Shown piece by piece: positions 1-11,817 of a stretch of DNA of 64,000 nucleotides. A model generated the notes under the pieces. The model was not told the origin of the DNA and searched no databases. It saw only the letters and a list, made by a program, of their open reading frames with translations. Position 1 is the stretch's first letter; every line of letters starts with the position of its first letter. Position numbers and translations under genes: made by a program. Source of the stretch: Mortierella sp. BCC40632 (lineage: Eukaryota; Mortierellomycota; Mortierellomycetes; Mortierellales; Mortierellaceae); NCBI GenBank assembly GCA_011634665.1, contig WAEK01000020.1, positions 446,001 through 510,000 on the forward strand, given 5' to 3'.

Positions 1-1749
1 TCGATGGCCAGCTCTTGTTCTGTGGGTTGGTAGTGGCCATTTCCGATAACCTCGCCTTTGACTTTTGCTACAATCTGTTTCAAAAAAATGCCTTCTCTAA
101 TTTCTCCAGTTTAATATTAACTTGAGGCTCCACTGGACGATGGGCCTCTTCTCCTTCAGAGATAGGCCACTGACGAAGCCTCTTCTTCAATGCATCAGAG
201 ATGGTAGGCGTCTTCGCCCAGCAATGCCGGACAGTTGTTGGTTTGATGTGGGTCCACGCATAGGGAATCAACGTCCATGCCTCGCCACTTGAAGGATTTT
301 TCTTTTTTTCGACCATGCGGGCAATGGATGTACGGCGGGTAAGAGACTTCAGGTAAAAGTGCTTGAAGACAGCAATGATCCCTTGATCAAGCGGCTGTGT
401 AATAGCAGTAGAGTTGGGAGGGAGTCGTTCGACTCTAAGATGAGTCCAATTCCTTCCCTCGTACCAATTGACTTCTCCATCTTTATGTTGAGGTGCCGAG
501 TCCATAAGCAGGAGAGTGCTTTTTGTTAGTTGGCTATCAAACTTATCGAGCCATTTTATGAAGGTAGGACTTGTCATCCATCCGCTATCTGTCTTGTGCA
601 CCGCCATCGGTACTCGTTCGTCGTGAATGATATTCCTAGCAATGTGCTTTTGCTACTCGGTGGTGTTAGCAATTGTTTTAAGACCCAACAATTTGAACTA
701 TTGCGCACATATTGGCCGGTATGACTTACAAATGATGAGCGGTTGCAGTGAATCCATCTCTTTCTGCTTTAATAGCGACGAGCCCGTTGCGTTAACACAA
801 AAAACATGGCAGTTACCCTCGAGTTCCTTGCTGGTTTGCTACCAGCTTTAAACTCGGGTGTCGTGAGAGACCGCGTGACAAGCTCTGTCAGATGGAACCC
901 GCACTCGTCGCAATTGTAGATGTCTTCTGGGTCATATTGGTCACAGATATCTCGAAGCTCTTGAAGCCGAGGCTGGATTGCAGGAACGTCTACGGAGCCT
1001 GCTTGACCATGGAGTTGGACGTATGCAACATCGTATTTCTCTTTGAAAGCCGTGAAAAAAGAACTGGATAGCGATTTGGTATTTTTCAGTGTTTGGTGGC
1101 CATCTTCTCGCAAAATAATTAGAAACAGGTTGCCGGCATCCTTTAAAGACGTTCCGTTGACGGGTAGATTTTGTTTGCGTTGGCAGATGAGCCATTCGTA
1201 AAGAGACTCCATTAGTAGTTCATCTTTTGATTTGACCACATTGAGTGCGCCTGAAGGGAGACGGCGCGAGGCTTCGGATATCTCTTTGTGGTTTCTCAAC
1301 CAAACAGAAAACGTCGTCTGTTTAATGTTGTAAAGCTTGCAAAAGGTTTCTTGACTCCAGGCCCGCAAAGTTTTAGGATCCTCAGAGGCACGCCTGTTGT
1401 GGGCCAGGAACTGGGCCACCAAAGCAGTTTTTTCCTCGAGCGAATATCTAACCTTGGAGGAGGCGTGCGTTGCAGCGGGTACTATGATATCCTGGAGTTG
1501 TCGGTTCTTCTTTGCATCTTCAATCTGCCAAGCAACCAGCTGAGCTCGTCGTTCTTGGAATACACTGAGGTCTGCTTGTGAGAGCTCTTTCTCGCTGACA
1601 GGCGCAAGCGCGCGAGCTCGCTTAGTACTGTAAGATTCGGTCTGCTGTTTTTTGGTCATCTGGTAGCAGATGAGGGTGAGGGGTGATGAAGACTGTTGGG
1701 GATCAATGACAATGAGGGAGGGATGAGAGCACTTATTTCCACCAAACAT
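1..1749 (-). pseudogene. Degenerate pogo/Tigger-type DDE transposase, truncated by window edge
   Basis: The minus strand encodes a transposase with an N-terminal CENP-B-like helix-turn-helix region, then DDE_1 signatures: YNCDECGF (first Asp), LLLMDSAPQH (second Asp) and LPPNSTAITQPLDQGIIAVF (third Asp). The likely start is Met31 of the long frame, at 1657-1659. The frame is broken at an A6 run (799-804), which shifts out of the catalytic frame. In the restored frame two TAG stops lie at 698-700 and 653-655, both explainable as CAG to TAG. A second 1-nt shift lies at the A7 run 82-88, after which the tail continues to position 1. No terminal inverted repeats could be seen, and the element's 3' end lies outside the window. 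It cannot make an active enzyme. The family call is secure; the exact subfamily (pogo, Fot1 or Tigger) is not. Confidence 0.85.
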
Positions 1750-2247
1750 TTTAGATTACCCCGCTTATATTTTTCAACTCAATTTTTTTTGCTGAACTTC
1801 TTATGTTTTTCAGCAAAAAAAAAAATTTTTGCTGTACACAGGGGTATGATGGAACATTTGAGGCTCAAATTTGTAGTTTTGTCCATCATTTGATCCATCT
1901 ACCTCCTTCCATAGACAAATCTGCCACATGGAATCACAGCTCATTAATTGTGGGCTATATTGAATAAATTGTTGCAATGCCCATTTAGTGAGTACTTTTT
2001 TATGAGAAAGAGAAAACGTGCTGAGTGGAGAAGAATTCATTCAATGCTAATGGAAATTATGTGTGTGTGTGTGGGGATATATCTAGTCTACAGGGCAAAA
2101 AGGAGTGAGGATGATTTTATGGTGTTGGGGTATAAGGTGAAAATGAAGAGAGAACAAGAAAAGAACAATCTAGGTTGAAAGAAAAAAAAAAGAAGAAAAG
2201 AAAAAGAAATAATGATCGAGGGAAAAGGGAGAAGAAAGGCAGTGGCC
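1750..2247. other. AT-rich intergenic stretch
   Basis: About 500 bases separate the transposase relic from the expansin-like gene. The stretch holds A/T runs near 1790-1830 and a purine-rich A/G block at 2140-2240 beyond the expansin stop. No coding or RNA gene was recognised. Confidence 0.5.
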
Positions 2248-3575
2248 TTAAACGAAGCTCCACTCGAGTTGCAGGATGCCAACCTTCAGGCTAGCAAATT
2301 TCTGGAAGGCCCCCTGGGAGAGATCAAGGTCACCAAAGTTGCAGTACTTGGAAGGGCACATGTCAACGACCGTAACGATCACCTCAACATCAGAGCCCTT
2401 TTGCTTCACGCGGAGCTTCTTGCCACACAGGTCTTTGCCAGTACCCATTTGATCTGAAGAAGAAGAAAAAAAAAGATGCAGAAGAGAAAATGTCAGCAAA
2501 TCATTTCTGGTTGGCCCATCGCTGCTTATTCATGCTCAAAATTCAACGCTCCCCTTCAGCTGTAGAGGTAGAAAAAATAGCTTAATAGGCCGAGATGCTT
2601 ACCTTGGTTAACAGCAACGATCATGTCCGACTGCGAGTAAGAGTGCTCACACTGACCAGTCGTGTCAGAGTACCAGGTGGCCCGGCCAGAGAACTGGGGC
2701 TTGGATTCGCGGGTGGGGGTAGGAGAGGGGGTGGTGGTCGTAGTAGTCGTGGTTGTGGTCGTGGTAGTGGTAGTGGTAGTGGTAGTCGTAGTCGTGGTAG
2801 AAGAGTGAGAACCCGAGGTGGGGTTGTTGCGTGGCTTGACAGGCTCCGGTGCATCCGAGAGAGACCAGATAATGTTGAGTAGATCATGAGGCGAGACAGG
2901 AGTGGTGCTGAGGGGCAAGGGAGCCGAGGGATCAAGGAGCTCATCGACCGTGGTCGTTGACGACTCATCAAAGACCATTTGTTCCCAGGGCATATCTGGC
3001 GCCAGCTCGTTCAAAGCACCGAGCGAGAGTTTGATCGAACCGTACTCACAGTCATCGCAGAGTCCAACAATCTGTGCATAGGTCGATTGCTCCGTGTTCT
3101 CGCGGTTCTGGATCTGGATCCATTCACCACAGGTCGAGTTGTCAGAAGCAAGATCGCCAAACTGAAGTGGGTTCATGAGGACGACATTATCCGATTTGGT
3201 AAAGGTAGTCTTATTATCGCAAGCTGTATATGTGTCGTTCTTTGTGTTATAGTAGACCAAGTTCGATGGAGTGACCGTTGGAGAAGCAACTGTCGAGGTG
3301 CTGGTCGTGGGCGAGGGTGAAGAGGATGAAGACGAGGATGTAGTGAGCGATGGCGATGGCGAGGAAGAAGGCGAGACAGAAGGCGAGGCACTAGAGGCAG
3401 GTGAATGCAGCAATACGGGGTTGAAGAAGGAGGCCGTGCCATAGTATTCTGTGCCCCAAGCAGTGGCATTGACACCGTTGGAAGGTGGTGCGCTGCTTGG
3501 AGACGAGAATGCGGAGATAAGTGCTCCGGTAATGATGGAAAGGGGTTTGGCGGCGACACGAGGGATTGGTGCCAT
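2248..3575 (-). CDS. Secreted protein with two expansin-like double-psi beta-barrel domains
   Basis: Model: complement(join(2248..2453, 2603..3575)), 392 aa. The donor GTAAGC and acceptor TTCAG join ...AVNQ to DQMGTGKDLCG. Residues 1 to about 25 look like a signal or anchor segment. A Ser/Pro-rich region leads to a first DPBB-like domain (about 106-192; CGEWIQIQ, VGLCDDCEYGSIKLSLGAL). A linker with a run of about 26 Thr (260-285) follows, then a second DPBB domain (about 297-392; FSGRATWYS, CGKKLRVKQ, VVDMCPSKYCNFGDLDLS). In expansin/barwin/RlpA families the VVDxC and DLS elements form the glucan-binding cleft. The conserved Asp is present in the second domain, but the first reads VGLC, so only the second may be functional. 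There is no expansin C-terminal CBM63 domain. The likely role is at the cell wall or outside the cell; activity is unproven. The long Ser/Thr linkers are probably O-mannosylated. Confidence 0.88.
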
Positions 3576-6500
3576 GGTTGTAAGGCTGTCAGAGGCGAGA
3601 AGGGGGAGTGGTGGGGATGTGGGTCGTTATCGAAGTTAGGGTCAAAGGGGCAGAATCATGAACAGAAGAAGAAAAAAAGACTCCAAGAGGGGAGGTTGGT
3701 GTATTTATATGAGGCCGCAACGGCCGGCAGGGCACGGAAACAGATCAGGGGAACTAGAGCCAAGAAGAGGCCGCAGCAGCAGAGCCAGCCAGAGTGAATA
3801 GGATTGAATAACGGATCGAGGAGAGCGATGTGATGGCTCTGAGGTTGGGTGTGTCCCACCTCCGGGAGATGCGCATTAACCTTACTCTGCGCCCTGGACA
3901 GAGGCGACCCGCGTTCAGGACACACAAGGCACTCAGGTCGCCTTTCTGGCCAGGGATCTGATCTCAGCGCAGACTCGAGAGAGGAGAGGAGAGGAAGGGT
4001 CGGTGGGCGAGCGGAGTCCAGAGAGAGATGGCCTCGGTTCAAGCATGAACATCAGGGGTTCTCCGTGAGAGGGTGAGAGAGAAGGGGGAAGAGAGAGGAA
4101 GTGTGGCTTCCTGCACTACGAACTGACTCTGAATAGGACGGAGAGGGAGAGAAAAAGTGAGCACCCACTCGATGGGCTTTCAATCGCAATCAATCACAGC
4201 CCTCACTCTCTTCTTATTTCTCGCAAGCATGGGCAGAAATGAAGAGGGAACAGCAGGCCTCATATACCTTGATGCAGGACTTCATTCCAGTATGTATGTA
4301 CATACTGTATCTGCCACGCTGTCGCCTCATGTATCCTCGCCCTACGGACTGCCGACTTGCTCTCCTGTTTCGGCCTCTCTGTTGTTCCTCGCCAATGTCG
4401 ACAGCTCCGGTGCGGGGAATGTTTCCCCACTTCTCATGAACAGACACAGTCTGAGGGTGACTACCGAGGCGAGGGGGATGACGGTCCACTCTGGATGCAT
4501 CTCAGACGCAAGGGGCGACTCCTGGAATTTTAACTAAGACTGCGCGTCCCTGTCTCTGGCCCTTTGTCTCGGACGCGGACCAGACGCGCGTCGAGTCTCT
4601 GTAGTCCCGGTCTGCTCCATCTCACCCAACCACCACTCATCCCCAACGATCTCTCCTTGGCCACGATATCCCTTATCAACTGCGTGGGCCAGATGGGCGC
4701 CTGGTGGATCGTGACCACTGCCTAGAATCACAGAGCGGAAAACCACAGTCGAAGGATGGGCCATCGGCCATCTAAAGTGGTGAGAGCACAGGAGTGAGAA
4801 AGGGCCTTCAGGCGGTAAGTAGATACACTCACTCTCAACTCTCCTTCGGATTCAGGCTCTCTCAAGACCCCCGGCCTTTCTCCTCCTCTTTCTCTCTGTT
4901 CATTTCCTACTCCTGTTTGCGGTTACTCATTAACTCTATTCGGTGTGCCTGCACTGCCTTGGCACACAGGGCACTGTTGGACAGGGTGAGGACAGAGCGA
5001 GAGCAGGACAGAGCAAAGAGGACCCCGTCCATTTCTTTGGTCTTTGGCCCTGGGTGCTCTCATTTTCACAAGCCGTGCGTACTCAACCCACCCAACAGCT
5101 TGGCTCTGAATTCCCCTTCTCCGCCCTTCTATCAGCTTCGGATGGGTTGACTCCTCTTCGGACAAGCGGTGGAAGGGCGCTGCGGCCGAAAAATCTGCTC
5201 TCTTCTCCCTTGGCACTGTCCACCTTGCCCATTGGACACGCGAGCAATATTCATCGGACCGAGGCCCCAAATTCTTCTGACGTTGTTCTGCACTTTAGAC
5301 GTTAGGCGATCGGGCCAGGTGTACATGGTTCATACGTCAGTTACATTCCAAGAATTGTCTTGACACGAGGGGGGGTGAGGGTGGAGGTTTCTTCTATTCT
5401 TAACGGCCTATACGAACAAAAGGCTACTGGATGAATATAATCAGCCTGTCCACCTGATGTTGGAAGCCACATTCCAGAGCCACTCCTTGGCACTGTCCTG
5501 GGTCCCCATGCCAGAGACACCGCTGTACTACACCTCCAATATGCCTCAACGCCCTCAGCCCTCTATCTCACCACACCTTCTCTCATATCCTTTCTCGTTT
5601 GTCCTCTGATCCCTGACCGTTGTTTATCGTACAAAAATGGGAAGAAAAACGTTACGCGTTCGGCGTTCTGGGAAGTTAGATCGGAGGCCCAAGCGGAGTG
5701 CTCCTTCCCATCTTTTCCTCCTTCACCATACACGCGCTCCACCCCCCACCCCATCGAATCCATTTTTTTTTCTTTTCAAAAAGATTGCTGCAGAGTCGCC
5801 ACCGAGACCCAGTCGCTCTCCTAGGGAATAGTGGGGCTCGTTTCTGGAGACTCTTCGGCCGATACAAAGCTCTCCCCGATATTTGCCACGCGCTTGAAGA
5901 TCATATCCCTAGATGAACCCCATCATTACTGCTCTCTGGAATGTGCATTGGATTGCTCTTTTGAGCAAAAGCGGATGGCGATATAGTTCATCAGGAAAGT
6001 TCTTCAGGTGAGCTTCCCTAGACTTTTTTTTTTTTTTTTTTTTTTCGCCCTCTTCTCGTTTTCCTAGTCTGTGTAGGCTAGGAGCTGCTGTTAAGAGTGT
6101 GTTGTGGTAGGCGAAAGCGGGGTACACGCAAGACTGAGACAAAGAAGAGAAAAGAGATGTGGTTGTGGAGTGTGTGGTGGTGAGAGCCGGCATTCTTGCA
6201 TAGAGGCTACGCATCAACAAGTGCTTGAGGTTATTTAGCCTCTTGGCCGGAAGAGGAGGAAGGGATGGCGGGGAAGACAGATTTCACACTTTTTTCCGAG
6301 ATAATACGCAAGCCAATGCGTTTTTTTTTTTTTTTTTGACACGTATTTCGGCGAGGACCCTTAGAGTGAGACGAGAGCTGGAATCGTAGAGCGGTACGTA
6401 GTAAAAAAAAAAGACAACAAACACTAGACATATGGCGGTGAAAACCACAGGAGGATGGCGGTGGTACGTAGAATGTGGCAGAGGGAATGTCTCTACGCCC

Positions 6501-8392
6501 AGGTCCCTTCTCTTTAGCCCCTCTCTCTCAGCTACTACTGGATCGGGGACTGTTGCACGCCGCCAGCCGATCTTTGGGACTCCGATTCAGTCAGTGTTCA
6601 GGGGGGAGGGGGAACTGATGGTGGCAAACCGAGCTCAAGCAAAAAAGGTCGACTTGACCAGATGAAAAAAAGAAAATATGAGCCAAGTCAAGATGACTGC
6701 GTAGGAACATGTTCATTGCTTGGGGGAAAGGATGGGATGAGCAAGCCTGGCTACTGGTTCATATTAGCCAAATCATTTCACATAGACTTTGCCAAGATAT
6801 GTGTCCTTGTGAGAACTCGACAATAGAAACTACCATCCATGTTCTTTTTCATATGAAAGTTTACAACGTCTGTCTCTCATTGACCCATGGGGGTTGCAAA
6901 AATTGGCCCGGGCGTCGAAAATATATTTCTACTTTAGTGGTTAGACCCAACTTCCTCTGGTAGTGGGGAGAACGTGTTCCCGTTTCTCACGTCCCACATG
7001 ATTTTTGGTCGCCAATGTTTGTTCGGATCGAGTCCAAAGGAATGCTGCTCGCCCATGATTTCAACGGCCTGGGGAACCCTTTTTCTCCGTCCGTGCCCTC
7101 TTTTCTGCGCGCATGAATGCTTGGGTTTGCTACCCATAGTTTTCTGTGCCTGGTCCAAACGCCATTGTTGCCTGTGTCACAACCCCTTCTCTTGGAACAA
7201 ACAGCGAGTTCTTACTGGTATTTCACTTTTGTCTTCACCCTCTTCATTGATAGCGAGGCCATGTTGGCATAGGGACCCCTCTTCTTATCAACCAATTGGT
7301 CCGATTAGTGTCCTACTCTATTCTACGTTTTGCACTTCGCGTCTCACTGGAGTGGTCCTACACCTACAGCCCCCTCATCCGCCCTCCCCAACAAACGTCT
7401 CAGTATCCAACAGCAAAGCTATAGAAATACGTTCTGGAGATCTTTTCGTGTCTGGAACATGCTGTATGGCGCGTGCTTGGAAAAAGGAAGTCCCAGATGG
7501 TTTACCATGCTGCGCCAAGGGCTAGATTAAGTCCGACTCATGAGATTTTGATCTGCCTCCCCCTCCCCCTTCCGCAGGAGACACCTTTTTTCAAGTCTTA
7601 GTCATAGAAAGCGCGGATCATCTCACATTCAACATTCCTCTGACAGAGTAGACAACTCCGATCCATGCTTGGGGGTCAAATGTGATGGTTATATCAGCCA
7701 CGTCTATCTGACATCTTCACCTACCAGGACAAACCTGATCTATGCTGGAATAAGCCACTCCAAATGAAAACCAGCAGATAAGATTCCATTGCTCTCGATG
7801 ATGCTGTTATTCCAGATCCGGATCAAATGTATACTTGAACTCTTTGCTTGAAAGGTATAAAGAACACGAAATGGTGATAAAAAGGAAGAATGAGGCTTTA
7901 GTTTGCTTAAGAGAGGAGAGATCAATCAAACTTTGACGCAGGCAAAGAGTCTTGATTTGAAATCCCAAAACTGTTTGTTGCAATATCCTCATTAGTGGAA
8001 TTTCAGGCGCCTTGACACTCTGACACTCTGGAGTAATTATTGCCACAAAGGTGTCCCTTGAGCGCCACCTCCCCCTATTTCCCATCCGCCCTCGAGCCCT
8101 CTTATCACTCACGCTTCAGCCAATGCCGAGGTGGCATGCCTGATCTACTCTTGAGTTTTCAACTTCATGGCTGACCCAAAAAAAAAACTGTCAAAGACAG
8201 GAGAGTAGGGAGGATGAACGTGATCTTGTTACCGAGACATCCAGGGACTTGACATATATTCAGCCTTGATGGCTCAGCGGCACCGCCTCCCAAAAATACC
8301 CCACTCGGGATGCATTGTTCGCTGTATACCCCTCCATCCAGGCTACTCGATTTTTTTCTGACAAGAGGTGATACATGTACTCTCTTTGGCCT

Positions 8393-8425
<33 letters not shown>

Positions 8426-8522
8426 TAGTTATTAACTTTATTGTATACTACTGTAGGCCAATGCTTGGGGTTGACTTCGTGTTGATCTATGTGGTATTTT
8501 TGTAAAATGAGAAGAAGAGAGT
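3576..8522. other. Gene-poor region with homopolymer tracts
   Basis: Nearly 5 kb lie between the expansin-like gene and the first MFS gene. Contents: G/A-rich sequence at 3940-4160, a T23-type run near 6028-6048, a T17 run near 6320-6337, and a T30 run at 8395-8424 just past the MFS stop. Open frames here are short, overlap on both strands and show no family motif. A frame at 6974-7525 (plus) reaches 183 codons but lacks recognisable features. No tRNA or rRNA was recognised. Confidence 0.4.
3702..3709 (-). promoter_or_regulatory. TATA box of the expansin-like gene
   Basis: The minus strand reads TATAAATA about 127 bases upstream of the chosen ATG at 3575. This spacing suits a short 5' leader and supports the start codon. 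Confidence 0.55.
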
Positions 8523-10656
8523 CTACACGCGTCCTCTAATGGATGGGTTCACCCAGAACTTCAATACAAGACTAAGCAAAGCACCAACGCCCATCACCAG
8601 CCCAACCCAAAGCTGAAGTGGCCGATAGTCGAAGCCTTGATTAACGTCCAAGATGGCGCCTCCAGCTGGTGATCCAACAAGTGTGCCAGCGGCGACGCCA
8701 AAGTAGACAATTCCTGTAACGCTTGCCAGTCGCTCGATGCCTAAAAATACACATAGCATACAGCCAGGATCAAGAGGGGTGATATGTCAGGATATGACCA
8801 CGCGCAGTAGAAAGCCAAAATGCCAAAATGCCAAGAAGATTAGGGCTTTTGCGTTGGAAAAGAGAGAGAAAGATAGAGAAGAGCCGACTTACCGCAGAGA
8901 TGAGCAGCTACTGTTGGAAGGACTGCAATGAAGCTTCCTGAGAAGAAGCCATAGACCAGACAAAAGATGGCAATAACGGCAATCGACGACCCTGCAAACA
9001 TCCAAATCAGGAGCACACTGAGACTTGAAACCAACGTAGAAATGAAGAGCGAGTTGATATCGCCGATGTGGTCACTGGCAATTCCCATTGATACACGGCC
9101 AATCGCACTAGCCCCATTAAGGAGGCCGACCAGAAGGGCGCCCGTCTCTGTACTAATCCCACGGTTCCGCACATAGGCTAATTGAAGAAGAGAAAAGAAA
9201 GGACATGAGAAAAAAAAATCCAAACTCGATCTATGTGGTAGAAAGATAAGTTCAGATTGAACAAGCCATACTTGGAAGATAGTAATAGGGGTTAAAGTAA
9301 CCCATGGTGGTGAAAAAGCCAACACAGACCAAGACAAAAAACTTTTTGTCCTTGAGGACCGAGAAATCAAGTAGTTTTTGTTTTGGTGGATCCTGTACTG
9401 GTGTCTGAACTTCTTGGCAGTGCTCCGATGAACCATCTGTCTTCTCATCCGAATGTAGGTTACTGTTGGTGGTGGTGTGGCTCGACTCACGATCCGCAGC
9501 CTCTCGTTTCAGTCGAAGCTTTCTGTCTCGACCAGACTCAATCCTAGATCGGAAGAGGTACGCCACAGGAAGTAACACGACAAGATGGATCAAGGCGGCA
9601 ACGCGCACTGTCCATTGGTATCCGATGGAGCTGAAGAGAGCTGTCGTAAGGGGAGACATGATAAGCCCACCTACCCCGCCTCCTGCAACTGTGATACCGG
9701 TAGCAAACCCACGCCGCCTGTCGGGTTGTACAAAAGCGTAAAAAAAAAAAAAAAAGATGCAGAGAAATGTGAGAATGCAAGGTGATGTTTGGTTGGTTCG
9801 CACCTTACATGCATCTGGGACGTTTTCCTGTTGTGCCCAGAAGGCGTGGGAGGATCTGGGTTGGAAAAAGGGATCACCCGTTCCTTTCCTTCCACTCCCC
9901 CCTCCCTTCCCCCTCCTCCCCTTTGTTGGACAATATTTACCTTCTGAACCACTGGGAAGGCAATGCAATCGAAGGGAAGAATGCAAGTGAACCACCAACA
10001 CCATAGCCTACTCCTTGGAAGAGATAGAGTTGCCAAACTTGGGTTGAAAAGGAGGTGGCGATTAGAGCTGCGCCCATGATTAATGTTCCAATGAATGTAC
10101 TCAGTCGATATCCATAGTAATCCGCAAATTGTCCTGTGAATGGCCCGACAAGATCCATGCCGACAACGTTCAGAGTGCCCACCCATGCCAGTTCGAATGT
10201 GGTTGAGGTATTGTACTCGTGTTTGATATAACGATCCTGTATTATGAAAGAGGTAACAGAAAAAACAACTGTCAGTTTCATAGCTCAGTCAGAGGCTACT
10301 CAGTGAAATACGAGAATAGGACTCCAACCAACCTGGTAGACACCATATCCGTTGACCGTGCCGATGGTCATCGCCTGGACACAAAAGGCAGCTGCGACAA
10401 CAACCCATCCATAAGGCTCCTCTTTGTCAAGCTTGTCATCATAATCCGCAGCATGGCCAACTTCAGCAGCCGTGTCATCAAGTGCAGCTTGGCAGAGAGT
10501 GCTATTGTCCTGAGGATCCTGTTCTGCCGGCTCGGCCAGTACGGCTGGTGGGACTAAAGGAATAGCCGTTGGAATTGGCGCTATGGGGTCCTGCCCGTCA
10601 TGAACCTTCTCCACGGATGACGGTGACGATTGAGGAGTGTCAGAGTTGTTGGTCAT
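8523..10656 (-). CDS. MFS transporter, monocarboxylate-transporter (MCT/SLC16) type, copy 1
   Basis: Model: complement(join(8523..8740, 8893..9177, 9272..9717, 9941..10236, 10333..10656)), 522 aa, with all phases consistent. After a 90-residue hydrophilic N-terminus comes the MCT-type entry YGWVVVAAAF, then WVGTLNVVG, LPSQWFRRRRGFATG, GGGVGGLIMSPL, a charged central loop (about 220-300), and a second half with VRNRGIST, GLLNGASAIGRVSMGIASD and SPAGGAILD. The last is typical of MCT helices 10-11. The expected role is proton-linked uptake or export of a monocarboxylate or similar acid at a membrane; the substrate cannot be read from sequence. It is paralogous to the gene at 16888-20044, with three shared intron positions and one extra intron after QWFR. 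Exon 5 is preceded by an intron with a TTTTTAG acceptor. Confidence 0.92.
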
Positions 10657-11562
10657 TCCCTGTATACTCTGTTGTGTGGGGGCGGATTAGTTATTGTGAT
10701 GGGGTATTAAGATGGGTATAAAGTGGTCAGAACGGGGAGAAACGGGAAGAGGGGAAAGAGACAACGTCGCTTAAGTTGGAGGCGCACACTTTTTGAAGCG
10801 GTGTTGAAACCGGGCACCGTTGTGAGCATGGGTAATGTGGCTTAAGAGGCCATCGACAAAAAAGAAAAGGATCTGATTGTGCGATAAGATGCTTTGAGGC
10901 AAAGAGACAGCATGTAGAAGTGGTAGCCTGTTTTGCAACCAATCGCTACGCCAACATGGGCTGGAGCTTAACCCTAACGCCCTTTGGCCGTGGGCGCTTT
11001 AGTTCACGGGGATACAGAAATAAATGTATCCACTTCTCTCCGCAGTCTTTTCACCCTTGCTCTCTTATTTTTCTCTCCCTTACTGCGACTTCTTCTTTGC
11101 CGCATTTTTCTACCACCTATCAGGAACAAGGAACAGGGAACAGGGAAACATAATAACACAGCAACAATGGTTGCACCATGTCCTCTAGTCGCTGTCGGTG
11201 CGCTAGACTCTAAGATGAACGCTGCAAGCAGGGTTTTGGTCAGCAAACTTCCATTTCCGCGGCGAATGACCGCAAAAAAAAAAAAAAAAAAACGCCGTTT
11301 CTACAATAGGGGATGGGAAAATCGGATTTTTTTTGCCAAACCACTCAGAAAGTGGGGGGAGGGGGCACAATGTAGTAGTTGTATCCCTATTCTCATTTTT
11401 ATGAACATGGGAGTAGAGAACACAGTTGATAGGTTGATAGAGATGGCGTTGCGCAGACGGAAAGAATTGTGTTTAGACTGAAAGACACCCCTTTGCCTTT
11501 CACGTCAGGCTTTTTGTGTAATGTGGCAACTCTTGACTTGTTGGTCACTTGCCGAAAAGAAG

Positions 11563-11616
<54 letters not shown>

Positions 11617-11817
11617 AGTCCAGGCAATAAACAACAATCTGTGAAATGAGAAAAATACATACCCTTCGATACTTGGCTCCAAGACCAAGAGTTCTTTAAC
11701 TACCGCCTCCATATCTAATAATGGTATGTGACACGGGATAGGGGTCCAATGGGTCATTCAATGATTCTAAGGTGGACACCCGCTGCAAGTGAGCCTGGCA
11801 GAACTACCACAAAACGC
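10657..11817. other. Intergenic region with a 52-base poly(A) tract
   Basis: Upstream flank of the first MFS gene. It holds an A18-type run near 11274-11291 and an uninterrupted A52 run at 11563-11614. No gene was recognised. The poly(A) lies on the plus strand, so it reads as poly(T) downstream of the minus-strand relic at 11818 and does not mark a processed copy of it. Confidence 0.5.

Noticed and set aside
654..730. GTAAGT...GCTAAC...TAG looks like a 77-base intron that would remove both TAG stops from the transposase
   Set aside because: Removing 77 bases breaks the downstream frame, and the segment carries the family's conserved KSYRP-type motif, so the stops are better read as mutations.
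6974..7525. 183-codon plus-strand frame in the gene-poor region
   Set aside because: No recognisable domain, Cys/Trp-rich chance-like composition and a competing minus-strand frame.
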